From contig CP054180.1 of the NCBI GenBank assembly GCA_015709635.1, positions 2,666,001 to 2,730,000 of the forward strand: DNA of 64,000 nt, written 5' to 3'. Position numbers and translations under genes: made by a program. The DNA is from Gammaproteobacteria bacterium. Lineage in GTDB: Bacteria; Pseudomonadota; Gammaproteobacteria; Burkholderiales; Nitrosomonadaceae. Below are positions 18,001 to 26,029 of the stretch, piece by piece (the first letter of the stretch is position 1; the number at the start of each line of letters is the position of its first letter). Below the pieces are notes generated by a model. It was given only the letters and a program-made list of their open reading frames with translations, was not told where the DNA came from and made no database searches.

Positions 18001-21000
18001 AAAGAATAACTGATGTGGTTCTTCGTGACGTTGCCGGGTTTTATCTTCGCCTGCCGCATAGGTCATCAAAGCGGCATATGGCTTTGGATAGAATCCACTC
18101 GTATCTTCCTTATTCCATAGCGGGATTTCGTATCCATGGGCTACATCCCGTCCCCAAGAACCATTTACATAAATACGTTTGGTAAAAAACTTGCTTGAGA
18201 AAATAGCTCCCGCGCGATTATCAATTGCTGATTTCTCGGTTTCAAATAAGCGCTCATCTTCGATAAGCTCTATATATTCTTCAGTTTTTCGAAGAATTGG
18301 CCAGCCTTTTAAAGTGCTACCTTGTTCACTCTCGAATTGTAAACTGGGCACTGTGGTGCGCTCGTAAACAATCACGTGGTTGGCTTTATTCCACAGCACA
18401 CCAATACGACCGACACGCGTTTTGACAATGCGGGATGCTTGTCCGTATTGCACTTCGGCAGTAAACGTTGTCCGTCCATTATCAAAGCTCGCTGAAACCT
18501 TACCCCATGCACCAAGGGCAGAAAAAGATAGATTTTCTATCACGCCATTCCTAGATACCGGCCCACGTAATACCGCAACCAATTCACTTGGAAATTCCAT
18601 GGTATGTATCAGGCCGCCACGGATAGACTCTACGTTTTCCCAGTCAATTGAATCTTTAGTAAGAAAATTCTCGGTTATTTTCTTTTGATCTTTGTCGAAA
18701 TCAACACCCGTAGGAAGAGGATTAGCCAGAGCTGGAGCACCCTCATTACGACTACGCAAGCGGAATTCTATCCCCTTCGTTAGAAACAGTTTATGATCCT
18801 TGCGATAGGGATCATGTAGATGCATTACTGCAAGACGAGAGACAAAGTTGATACGCGCAGCGCTTTGCGCGCTACGCATTTTGATATAGCTTGCTTTACC
18901 CTGTTCTACCACCCCAGGTACACCTTGATACCATTTCGCTAAATAATCATCAAGCAGATTTTCCTCAGAAATGAACTTAGGGAATTCTTTTTTGTCTATT
19001 TTGCCATCAAAAAATGGAAGATTCTCAGCAGGTCTACCGAAAAATTCGGCAACTTCTGTCATTCGTACCTCAGGCTCACGATTTTGATCGCGAGCAAACT
19101 TCATCGATAAGGGATAGACTGCCTCCGTTTCAAACCGCTCTACATCCGAGTTACGGATGATTTCGCGGAGATTGGCTGGGTTTTTGTTATATCGGCGATC
19201 CAGAATGCCGGGTCTGATAGTGACGAAAGTTGGCGGAGAAAATCGAAAGCGAATCGGCTTGTCTTTCTCGATATAGGGAGTATGATTTTTCGTCCAAAAC
19301 CGATTTCCCCGTTCCATTTCTTCACCCACCGCTTGCGGCGGTAGCCTGAAACCCATTTCGGAGTACCCGAATCGCCATTGCGCACCATCGGGATCATCAC
19401 TGCGCCAGGTTGCAATTCTGGCGCCGGATTCAGCATCAAATTGAATAGAGTTAAGTTGCGCTTCGACATAGGGTCTTGCATTAAAAAAATATGTACCATT
19501 GTTCTTGCCATTACCTTGATTTATCGACTTTGACTCAACAATCATTTCCATTACAGAATTTTTGCCAGCCTCCGATTTGAAACGAAGAATAAACTCAGCA
19601 TTAGTTGCTAAGACAGATTGTGGATATAAAAGTGATGATGTCTCGCGCTGCAATCGATCTTCATCGCCAGCCACAACATCAAGTTGGGTATAGATATCGT
19701 CTCGGTCAGCATCATTACTGCCCGAGGTGTGAATTTCACAGTCCTTTAATGTTAATTTGAATTCTGGATAGATATCCCAAGACTCGCTGCTCCAACTACC
19801 TCGTAATGTACATTCTAAAGTGGCAGCTTCTTTCGAAGGTTTCGAAGGTTTCGAAGGTTTAATGATAAGCGAACCAATGCGAATTTCACTGTTTTTGTCC
19901 ACCTTCCGACTATCAAATTGAATAGTGAAGCGTGAAAGAATACGTTCGGTTATATTTTGTGAAGTATTTTTGTAATTTCTAAGGATTTTGCTAAATATTT
20001 CTTCAAATCTTTGATCTATAATTGGAAATATTGATACATTCTTAATCTCATATTTTGTTACGAAATAAGGATCATATAAATCTTTCGATTTATCCCCAAG
20101 CGGAAGAGATTCCCAATCTTGGATAATTTCGGATTGCCATTGATCGAAAAGGATTGAATCTTTATTATCTTTATTGAGAAACTTGCCATTCTCTAAAATT
20201 AACGTTTGCGGTGATAGATTAATTGCAGATTGTGTATCCCCATCGAGAATTGAATCCATCCAATTCCAAATGAAAGCAACCGAGAAAGGTTTGTCTTTCT
20301 CCCGAACTGCAGGAAAAACGTGCCTGACATGTGACTTTGAAGATGGATCAATCAATATATTTGATCGAATAGCTCCAATGTTTTTATTCAGAAAAACAGG
20401 TAAACCCAACAGTGGCGAACCGCCGTTTAATAATTTTGTTGATGCAAATGCAGTTTCTACTGCCCGATTCCACAGCCAAAGAAAATCGAAAGATTCCCAG
20501 CCCTGAAGAGCTATATCAGTTCGTTTGTTTCTGCGGGGATGAACAAAATCTCGCCCTTGCCAGCTAATGAGTGCAGACCATCGACCAGGAGGGAAAGCGG
20601 AAGAATCACTATGTATAGTGCTTAGAGAGGTGATATAAAGTGCAGGAGAGAAGCACCATCTTTCCATCTGATGAAGAAGTGAAACTCCCTTCATCCCTCT
20701 TAGTGCTGCGGTAACTTTTGTGTTTTTATCTAGTATGGTCGCTGAATAAAGAAAAACATGTAACGCACCATCAACATGAACATCCTTATCTATACCTTCT
20801 TCAGGAACATACCAAACGCATACCTGTAAATTTGCTTTACCAGCTGAATCATTGGTTCCTTTTTCAAGAATTCCCATGGAATCCCATGGCATGAGCTCAC
20901 GGCACGTAGTATTGCGTTCACCATTTTGATATAGATTCCGAGTCGTATTTGCTGGATTAAACCACTCACCAAATAATGGATATGCATCCTCACTGGAGTA

Positions 21001-21438
21001 AGAATCTTCGACAAAAGATGAATCGAAGAGATGTTTATGCCATTCTGTCCAATTTACCCGCCACGAATTATGATTCCTAATATCACGTTTGTATTTTTTT
21101 TTAAAAATCCGGTCACTATCCCACTGATACAATAAGTTAAAAATTTGAGGCTGATGAAGTGTGTCCCATTTAGGCCATTCTCTATCCCTTGCTACTTTGC
21201 AATTTATTTCTATTCTTGACTCAGTTGGATCGTCGTCATTTGGTACAACCTTAATCGAGGTAACATATTGGCCACCAATTCTAATTATTTTTTCCTGTGT
21301 TGATGATGGTAGCTCGACTTTAATGTCTACCCAGACAATGTTCTGAACATCACTATTCTGAACCTCATGCTTCCTCCAATCATTAATTATTTTAATCGTT
21401 GAACCGGATTTATAGCGTAGCAAGAAATCTTCAGTCAT
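15004..21438 (-). CDS. Giant uncharacterised protein A (2144 aa)
   Basis: I recognise no family. There is no signal peptide. Three parts can be distinguished. A beta-rich, aromatic-rich N-terminal half (about 1-1250) carries a KPSKPSKPSK linker near residue 530. A long alpha-helical, coiled-coil-like section follows at about 1280-1745 (EIEKLETDIRSTRENVKLKL; QLKEELKQLETWANDKV). A C-terminal beta region of about 380 residues ends in glycine-rich alternating strands (IGTYISVGTRSTPIFVQIGF) that resemble a beta-barrel or stacked beta sheet. The gene is first in a five-gene operon, with CTGGAG 5 nt before the ATG and a 155-bp promoter region up to the IS21 end. A fibre, scaffold or injection-type component is conceivable but unproven. 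Confidence 0.65.
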   Translation of the reverse strand: MTEDFLLRYKSGSTIKIINDWRKHEVQNSDVQNIVWVDIKVELPSSTQEKIIRIGGQYVTSIKVVPNDDDPTESRIEINCKVARDREWPKWDTLHQPQIFNLLYQWDSDRIFKKKYKRDIRNHNSWRVNWTEWHKHLFDSSFVEDSYSSEDAYPLFGEWFNPANTTRNLYQNGERNTTCRELMPWDSMGILEKGTNDSAGKANLQVCVWYVPEEGIDKDVHVDGALHVFLYSATILDKNTKVTAALRGMKGVSLLHQMERWCFSPALYITSLSTIHSDSSAFPPGRWSALISWQGRDFVHPRRNKRTDIALQGWESFDFLWLWNRAVETAFASTKLLNGGSPLLGLPVFLNKNIGAIRSNILIDPSSKSHVRHVFPAVREKDKPFSVAFIWNWMDSILDGDTQSAINLSPQTLILENGKFLNKDNKDSILFDQWQSEIIQDWESLPLGDKSKDLYDPYFVTKYEIKNVSIFPIIDQRFEEIFSKILRNYKNTSQNITERILSRFTIQFDSRKVDKNSEIRIGSLIIKPSKPSKPSKEAATLECTLRGSWSSESWDIYPEFKLTLKDCEIHTSGSNDADRDDIYTQLDVVAGDEDRLQRETSSLLYPQSVLATNAEFILRFKSEAGKNSVMEMIVESKSINQGNGKNNGTYFFNARPYVEAQLNSIQFDAESGARIATWRSDDPDGAQWRFGYSEMGFRLPPQAVGEEMERGNRFWTKNHTPYIEKDKPIRFRFSPPTFVTIRPGILDRRYNKNPANLREIIRNSDVERFETEAVYPLSMKFARDQNREPEVRMTEVAEFFGRPAENLPFFDGKIDKKEFPKFISEENLLDDYLAKWYQGVPGVVEQGKASYIKMRSAQSAARINFVSRLAVMHLHDPYRKDHKLFLTKGIEFRLRSRNEGAPALANPLPTGVDFDKDQKKITENFLTKDSIDWENVESIRGGLIHTMEFPSELVAVLRGPVSRNGVIENLSFSALGAWGKVSASFDNGRTTFTAEVQYGQASRIVKTRVGRIGVLWNKANHVIVYERTTVPSLQFESEQGSTLKGWPILRKTEEYIELIEDERLFETEKSAIDNRAGAIFSSKFFTKRIYVNGSWGRDVAHGYEIPLWNKEDTSGFYPKPYAALMTYAAGEDKTRQRHEEPHQLFFYSNTEPQTGSESNAWPAKVLVDFQPGWRFDVTSRENKKGEIPKEELNHVLEASSLPNPGPQMPRNPRFNMAVLSEGPGNVQQNRGESPMLVKFSVLAIERTSLTGNGISDEHLNKSEFENARNNYTNFQELARTSMNAQSIEEEVKKFIDRLDPTRMGIGNLDCMALSEKLRAESKRFFDDLRYRSNQALSEDKLKLPEAINTNAITDSFTKFCEERIQLPVTLLNEFVKNWALKIEGIRQTYEAEGKDKTLKEIEKLETDIRSTRENVKLKLENVSKRVQIIFEQSKSLETIFDETIYNKIKNLDHATEKIAKEVRTAVNDLDAKLAAISDPRLQLIAEQIRSSLARVAIDVELAVTKQDRLGPAKELCLAIKALFSKSKEFIQDTQSILTPPSEDSKDGGKIWRAFNDAMQNYFDDPLIKLKNLPDDAITEQINLLAYNLQDSSQKIEKTLIKEYEKTIVGEVIPGIRKKINDGVIQVLEELRIEFYKNIKAIGKEVSDKIKELEKNVNRVINDSTASCEQLKEELKQLETWANDKVTKVVAGAINSEARKQLESLASQAELFKDKGSQALKLCKAIGDIPSLPHLTFNADRAEYVFDDFKKQIETSPFAMKMREIDDGLKGLGLSIPTRQLRDQFMPDTLKDLDFGKVFKNIAGIDFRNICNGLKIPAINEDHVKVTHGFDKETRSAWAKANVHFESPEESTVFGEKAIAVKMAAMSINATSDFRIGLDGRRTEQTEGVLTCDLALDLSDKRLVKFRQVTITFNNHGKYDFNIAPDKIELHPSLKFISEFAERFQGSLPPAIQIEKDEKGFPTGAKASFETRVENLPPLGAVSIGTLTIASGLNLLVNKGDFQIGTYISVGTRSTPIFVQIGFLGGGVWLEGQTKLVKGKPEYKVTCGLAIGSTRAFTLGGVARGLYSILIFADIQFESTRQHFIVGILIEGSARILGLANACVRLQLEANHSGGKSKGTGTLDVSVKISWCYTLKVRKQVTKEF
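19831..19860. repeat. 9-bp tandem repeat, three copies
   Basis: TTTCGAAGG is repeated three times inside the 2144-aa gene and encodes the (KPS)3 linker. Being a multiple of three it keeps the frame. It is a likely slippage site and hinge between the beta-rich domains. Confidence 0.7.
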
Positions 21439-21569
21439 TGAATTCTCCAGACTTTATCAGTGGTATTCTTTGATACTACTATCACCAATGGGTGCTTTGT
21501 GTGCGTGATTGATAAATTTCGCTCAAATATTTTCACAAATAATCAAGTTTGTGTCTATATCATCTATTC

Positions 21570-21586
21570 ACTACTTCATAAGTAGT
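21570..21586. promoter_or_regulatory. Perfect palindrome upstream of the giant-protein operon
   Basis: ACTACTT-CAT-AAGTAGT is an exact inverted repeat, 132 bp before the 2144-aa start and 9 bp from the IS21 end. It may be an operator of the operon or a small hairpin. No matching regulator is adjacent. Confidence 0.35.
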
Positions 21587-21713
21587 TTGCAAAGTGTAAA
21601 TAGCGGAGTAAAAATGTACCACTGAGACGCACTAAATTTCGCGGGAATGGCGGAATAAAAGTGTACCAGTCTGAAGCCTGTAAGCTGATGCGATTAGCAT
21701 CAAGTGAAAGGCG

Positions 21714-23249
21714 ATGAGGATGTATACAGTGGAACTATATGTAAAGATTCGACGAGCGGTGATGGTAGAAGGCAGAAGCGAACGCGAAGTTGCGCGTTAT
21801 TTTGGAATTCACCGCAAGACTGTGAAGAAGATGTGTCAATACGCGGCACCGCCGGGTTATCGGCGCAAGAGCGAACCAGTATCTCCCAAGCTTGCTCCTT
21901 TCACTGGCATCATTGATGCCATTCTGGAAGCTGATAAGCAAGTTCATGCCAAGCAACGCCATACTGCGGTGCGGGTATTGGAGCGATTACGGGATGAACA
22001 TGGTTTCACCGGTGGTTATACCATCGTACGTAATTATGTTTACAAGGCTGCGGTTCGGCAGAAAGAAATGTTCATACCGCTGGTACATCTACCTGGGCAT
22101 GCCCAAGCAGATTTTGGTGAAGCTGATGGCTATATTGGCGGCAAACTGGTTCGATTCCATTATTTCTGCCTTGATTTGCCGCATTCGGATGGTTGTTTTG
22201 TCAAAGCTTACCCGACTGAAGATACTGAATCCTTTCTGGATGGCCATGTTGCTGCATTTGCGTTTTTTGGTGGAGTGCCGCAATCGATCTTGTATGACAA
22301 CACCAAGATTGCGGTAGCCAAGATATTGGGTGATGGTAAGCGCCAACGCACCAAGGCATTTAGTAAGTTGCAAAGCCACTACCTGTTTGAAGACAAGTTT
22401 GGACGACCGGCTAAAGGTAACGACAAGGGCAATGTTGAAGGGATGGTCGGTTATAGTCGCCGTCACTTCATGGTGCCGCTACCTATTGCTGCCGATTTTA
22501 ATGCCCTGAATGCCAAACTGCTGGATGGGTGCATTAAACGCCAGCAGGCGAAACTACGGGGTCAAACAGAAACCATCGTTGAGCGCATGAAGCGTGATAC
22601 GGCTGCGCTGATGGCTTTACCTGCCGCTGCTTTTGATGCCTGCCACAAGATTTCCACGCGTGTATCTTCACTATCGCTCGTGCGTTATCGGACCAACGAC
22701 TACTCAGTGCCTACCCAATATGGTCACCGGGAAGTATTGGTCAAAGGCTATGTAGATCACGTCGATATTTGCCTGGGTGCAGATACGATTGCACGCCATG
22801 TGCGCAGTTACGGTCAAGAAGAATTCATATACAACCCATTACACTACCTGGCATTGCTGGAACAGAAACCGCGTGCGCTCGATCAAGCAGCGCCCTTGCA
22901 CGATTGGGTACTGCCCGAATCATTCGATCGCCTGCGTCGACTGCTGGAAGTCCGCATGGAACGGCGCGGTCGCAAGGAATATATTCAAGTTTTGCGGTTG
23001 CTGGAGAATTTCAGTCAAGCGCAGGTTGAACAGGCGATCAAACAAGCGATGGGGCTGGGTGTAGTGGGTTTTGATGCTATCAAACATTTGATCCTATGTG
23101 CGACCGAACAACGGCCTGCCAAGCTAGACTTGGCGCTTTACCCGTATCTACCGAATGCCAGTGTAAAATCCACCGAACCACGAGCGTACTTAAGCTTGCT
23201 GCAAAAACCTAAGGCAAATCAGCAGCCTATGGAGGTGCGTCATGACTGA
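21714..23249 (+). CDS. istA: IS21 transposase IstA
   Basis: This 511-aa DDE transposase has an N-terminal HTH (GRSEREVARYFGIHRKTVKK) and an RNase H-like catalytic core. Likely acidic residues lie in HAQADFGEADGY, LYDNTKIAV and GNVEGMVGYSRRHF. A C-terminal beta-barrel-like region and a basic tail follow. IstA binds the terminal repeats and joins the ends; it requires the ATPase IstB. The stop overlaps the istB start by 8 nt, as usual. The length is normal for the family and the frame is intact, so it is probably functional. Confidence 0.9.
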   Translation: MRMYTVELYVKIRRAVMVEGRSEREVARYFGIHRKTVKKMCQYAAPPGYRRKSEPVSPKLAPFTGIIDAILEADKQVHAKQRHTAVRVLERLRDEHGFTGGYTIVRNYVYKAAVRQKEMFIPLVHLPGHAQADFGEADGYIGGKLVRFHYFCLDLPHSDGCFVKAYPTEDTESFLDGHVAAFAFFGGVPQSILYDNTKIAVAKILGDGKRQRTKAFSKLQSHYLFEDKFGRPAKGNDKGNVEGMVGYSRRHFMVPLPIAADFNALNAKLLDGCIKRQQAKLRGQTETIVERMKRDTAALMALPAAAFDACHKISTRVSSLSLVRYRTNDYSVPTQYGHREVLVKGYVDHVDICLGADTIARHVRSYGQEEFIYNPLHYLALLEQKPRALDQAAPLHDWVLPESFDRLRRLLEVRMERRGRKEYIQVLRLLENFSQAQVEQAIKQAMGLGVVGFDAIKHLILCATEQRPAKLDLALYPYLPNASVKSTEPRAYLSLLQKPKANQQPMEVRHD

Positions 23250-24063
23250 CACGTCTATACCTACCACGGTTGTGCCACAGGTTTTGCTGGTCAATCACTT
23301 CAAGACCTTAAAGTTGCCGACCTTTGCACGTGAATATGAGAAAGTGGGTATCGAATGCGCACGTGAAGATATCGATTATGCACGTTACTTATTACGGCTA
23401 TGCGAACTGGAATGTATCGATCGTGAACGACGCAATACCGAGCGGCGCATACGTCAGGCAAAATTCCCAGTGACTAAAAGCCTGGATACGTTCGACTTTG
23501 CTGCGATTCCTGGGTTGAACAAATCGTTGGTACTGGAGTTGATGCGTTGTGAATGGATAGACAAGCGCGAGAACATTATTGCGTTGGGCCCTTCAGGCGT
23601 TGGCAAAACTCATGCCGCATTGGCTTTAGGGTTAGCTGCCTGCCAGAAAAGCATGAGTGTAACATTTACGACAGCTGCAGCGCTGGTGCATGAATTGATG
23701 GAGGCGCGCGATGAAAAGCGATTGCGTACCTTGCAAAAGCAATTGACTAACGTCAAATTGCTGATCATCGACGAACTGGGTTATGTGCCATTTACTGCAA
23801 TTGGTTCAGAGCTCTTGTTCGAAGTATTCAGCCGTCGATATGAACATGGATCCACTCTAGTCACATCGAATTTACCATTTGATGAGTGGACCAGTGTGTT
23901 GGGATCAGAACGATTGACCGGCGCGTTGCTGGATCGCTTAACCCATCATGTGCATATTCTGGAAATGAATGGAGAATCGTATCGCCTGGCCGCAAGCAAA
24001 AAACGGCAAAAGCAGACAGTACAAACCAAGCCTATAGAAAAGGAGGATTCCAGACCAATATAA
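23242..24063 (+). CDS. istB: IS21 helper ATPase IstB
   Basis: This 273-aa AAA+ ATPase is related to DnaC. The Walker A motif is GPSGVGKTH (about residues 117-125), Walker B is LLIIDELGYVPF, sensor-1 is VTSNLPF, and the C-terminus contains DRLTHHVHILEMNGESYRL, a strongly conserved IstB segment. It assembles on target DNA and activates IstA. It overlaps istA by 8 nt, and an RBS (GGAGG) lies within the istA end. Confidence 0.9.
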   Translation: MTDTSIPTTVVPQVLLVNHFKTLKLPTFAREYEKVGIECAREDIDYARYLLRLCELECIDRERRNTERRIRQAKFPVTKSLDTFDFAAIPGLNKSLVLELMRCEWIDKRENIIALGPSGVGKTHAALALGLAACQKSMSVTFTTAAALVHELMEARDEKRLRTLQKQLTNVKLLIIDELGYVPFTAIGSELLFEVFSRRYEHGSTLVTSNLPFDEWTSVLGSERLTGALLDRLTHHVHILEMNGESYRLAASKKRQKQTVQTKPIEKEDSRPI

Positions 24064-24213
24064 AAGATTTTAGGGGAAACACTGCGCTTTGACTGAAACC
24101 CAAGAAATAAAAAATCAGAGGCGCAAAACCAAGAGGTTAAATCCCTCTTTTTATTAACCTAACTGGTACACTTTTCGCGCGCTATTTGGTACCTTTTTAC
24201 TCCGATATTGACA

Positions 24214-24385
24214 GCAGTAAAGTGGTTCCCATGGAGCCAGGCGGCGAGACGACTACCCAGCGCTTATCCTGTTCCGGCAAGTAAGTATCTTCGACAAGAA
24301 CGAAATCCAACTTGTTCAAGTAGAAATCGAGGGCCTCATCGTAGTCCCGCACGACGACGGCGATGTGGTCAATGGACTGGTTCAT
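24214..24385 (-). pseudogene. VOC-fold (glyoxalase/dioxygenase-like) gene, 3' end removed by IS21
   Basis: MNQSIDHIAVVVRDYDEALD then FYLNKLDFVLVEDTYLPEQD is the first beta-alpha-beta-beta-beta module of a vicinal-oxygen-chelate protein; H7 would be the first metal ligand. The start at 24385 has AGAAGGA 8 nt upstream. After about 57 codons the frame runs into the right IS21 terminus, whose bases supply the stop at 24197. The second VOC module is lost, and the left flank of IS21 does not contain it. It follows the GFA gene and attC-like site in the order expected of a downstream integron cassette. Confidence 0.7.
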
Positions 24386-24685
24386 GCGAAATCCTTCTGG
24401 GAGCGGCTTCGCGAAATGGGAGCGTGTTCCCCAATAGCCCTTTGTGTATAGGAAAAATAAACGCTCTTTTTCATCGGAGGCGAATGTAATGGAAATCGGG
24501 CGGAGTGTCAAACACAATGACAAGCGATCAGAAATTCACAAAGTTTGTACCTGATCGGTAGCAAAAAGAATCGATCCTAGATTCTTTTATCAGCAGCGAA
24601 AACATCCATTAGTGCACAGGCCTCGCCGAAGCGGATAAATGGTAACTGGTTTATCAAGATTCAGTTTAATATCTCATGTATATAC
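24386..24685. other. 300-bp stretch without a supported gene
   Basis: An open frame extends upstream of the VOC start on the minus strand, but it lacks family similarity beyond the chosen ATG. I see no RNA gene or clear promoter motif. It would be the leader part of the truncated cassette. Confidence 0.4.
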
Positions 24686-24756
24686 AACTAACGTTTGAAT
24701 TTACCGGATGCTGCACGGCTTTATCGCGCAGCATCCGGTGAAATGATGGGTTAGGC
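24686..24756 (-). repeat. Integron attC-like recombination site
   Basis: On the minus strand it starts with the inverse core GCCTAAC, contains a perfect 12-bp stem (ACCGGATGCTGC at 24703-24714 pairing with 24728-24739, 13-nt loop) with only partly complementary flanking arms, and ends in CGTTAG. Size (about 71 bp), palindromic layout and position 35 nt after the GFA stop codon all fit an attC. The right core (GTTAGTT) departs from GTTRRRY at one position. No integron integrase is in the window. Confidence 0.6.
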
Positions 24757-24790
24757 GTCACTGGCTCGGCAGAAAAGTAGACTCGCACTT

Positions 24791-25195
24791 CTACAGGTGC
24801 CTCGTTTCGGCTGGCGATACGCTCCAATTATTATTGCGGCCATCAGCGAATCGAATTGGCGCTTCAATAAGTTCTATTGGATCAGCATTGTCGAGGGCTG
24901 CCAGCTGAACTGCAATGTAGTCGCCACCAATTTCTTCAACATACCCACGTGCGAACGAACGCACACCACAGTACTTACAGAAGAAGTGGTGGCCAACCCG
25001 ATTGCTGAATTGATAGTCAGTCAAGTCGCTCTCGCTGGACAGTAGCCGGAAGGCACTGGGCTTAATGATTGCATTCCAGTTCCGTGTTTTCGTGCAGATT
25101 GAACAATTGCATTTGTTCGTGCCCAAGCTAAGATCAATATCGGCTTCAAACCGAATGGCTCCACAGTGGCAGCTACCAAGATATGTTTTGAGCAT
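24791..25195 (-). CDS. GFA-family (CENP-V/GFA fold) zinc protein
   Basis: This 134-aa GFA-domain protein has the conserved cysteine sets SCHCGAIRF (C9, C11), CNCSIC (C29, C31, C34) and CKYCGVRSFARGY, which bind the structural and catalytic zinc ions. The family is named after glutathione-dependent formaldehyde-activating enzyme, but most members have unknown substrates. It starts with an AGGAG-type RBS (taggagaaagta) and ends 35 nt before an attC-like site, so it is best read as an integron gene cassette. Length and motifs are complete. Confidence 0.8.
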   Translation of the reverse strand: MLKTYLGSCHCGAIRFEADIDLSLGTNKCNCSICTKTRNWNAIIKPSAFRLLSSESDLTDYQFSNRVGHHFFCKYCGVRSFARGYVEEIGGDYIAVQLAALDNADPIELIEAPIRFADGRNNNWSVSPAETRHL

Positions 25196-25542
25196 TACTT
25201 TCTCCTAAGTAGTCGTAGGAATGCGATGTGAATCACCCCGAGTTTTCTGGAAACTTTTTGGGGCTGTAGTAGTTTAGCTTAGATGATAAGCTAATTTAAT
25301 TCGTTAAAAGAAGAAATGTCCGGTAATTAAACAGATTCTTCTCTGTTTCCCCATACTCTATTATTTTCGTTCTGAGGGATTCTCTATCCGTTCATAACGA
25401 TTAATCTTTTTTCAATTTATCAATCTTAATCGCAGGATCGTCTTTAATTAAGGCATGAATAATTAACATTACCTATAAGTAACATAAGCCTGTTATTCAC
25501 AACCTTTTCCACGGAATTTGTGGATAACGCATAGAAACTGAC
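25196..25542. other. Gene-free stretch with hairpins and DnaA boxes
   Basis: The 347 bp hold an exact hairpin TTAGCTTA-GATGA-TAAGCTAA (25274-25294) and an imperfect one with CCCC...GGGG ends (25234-25263). An A+T-rich tract follows at about 25300-25490, and then the DnaA-box group listed separately. No ORF is supportable. Confidence 0.5.
25493..25527. promoter_or_regulatory. Cluster of DnaA boxes, possible origin part
   Basis: TTATTCACA (25493-25501, plus) and TTATCCACA (25519-25527, minus) are exact matches to the DnaA-box consensus, and TTTTCCACG between them is a near match. They adjoin an A+T-rich tract just beyond the last trb gene. This could be a vegetative-origin element of the plasmid-like backbone. 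No replication gene is nearby. Confidence 0.45.
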
Positions 25543-26001
25543 TTAATCCATATAAACGCCAGGTATTTTATTGTTTTCCGTGATAAAACAGTTTTCTAGC
25601 CAATCCGCCCATTTAACAGCTTTGGCAATCAGATCAGCCCGATACTTTGCATTATATTTTGGAGTACGAGAATGATAATTGGCTGCTCTCGTCCAGATGT
25701 CGCCTTTATCATTTTTGATATGTAGCCGCACACGCCATGCGGCCAGATCATAGGCATAACACCCCGGATTTGCCACATGATCAGGCTTAATGCCATATTT
25801 GGATAAATCTTGAAGATATGCGGTATTAAATTGCATCGAGCCAACATCGTGAGTACCGTTACTGTTACTCACCCACTGACCCGGTTTGCCACCCTCTTTT
25901 TCGGCTATCGCCAACAAGATATTGGCGGGTATCTCATACTTGATGGCAGCAGCGATTGAGCACACCACTCTTTCCTGCATATCCGGCGGCAAATCCATCA
26001 T
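25543..26001 (-). CDS. trbN: TrbN-like lytic transglycosylase of the T4SS
   Basis: This 152-aa protein carries the SLT/VirB1-type lysozyme fold. It has the catalytic glutamate in AIAEKEGGKPG, the following GTHDVGSMQFNTAYL motif and a later AANYHS motif. It would locally open peptidoglycan for the conjugation channel. The protein is shorter than RP4 TrbN and lacks an evident signal peptide, so export is unclear. It sits directly after trbL, matching RP4 order except that trbM is absent. The start has only a weak RBS, so a slightly different start is possible. Confidence 0.7.
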   Translation of the reverse strand: MMDLPPDMQERVVCSIAAAIKYEIPANILLAIAEKEGGKPGQWVSNSNGTHDVGSMQFNTAYLQDLSKYGIKPDHVANPGCYAYDLAAWRVRLHIKNDKGDIWTRAANYHSRTPKYNAKYRADLIAKAVKWADWLENCFITENNKIPGVYMD

Positions 26002-26029
26002 CGATCGAATCGCATAAATACCTTATTCA

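Larger units (their letters stand above)
21595..24213 (+). mobile_element. IS21-family insertion sequence (2.6 kb)
   Basis: The element has 27-bp terminal inverted repeats (21595-21621 and 24187-24213, 24 of 27 matching, core CGGAGTAAAAA). Secondary internal repeats carry AAAGTGTACCAGT near both ends, the multiple-terminal-repeat layout typical of IS21. It encodes overlapping istA and istB. I see no matching target duplication: the flanks are GCAAAG on the left and GCAGTA on the right. Together with the truncated VOC gene this suggests a deletion or recombination next to the element. Confidence 0.85.

Noticed and set aside
19831..19860. Tandem repeat considered as a CRISPR or phase-variation tract
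   Set aside because: It has only three 9-bp units, is in frame, and lies inside a coding linker, so slippage would not switch the gene off.
25234..25263. CCCC...GGGG imperfect inverted repeat as an insertion-sequence end
   Set aside because: No second terminus or transposase sequence is nearby, so it is listed only as a hairpin.
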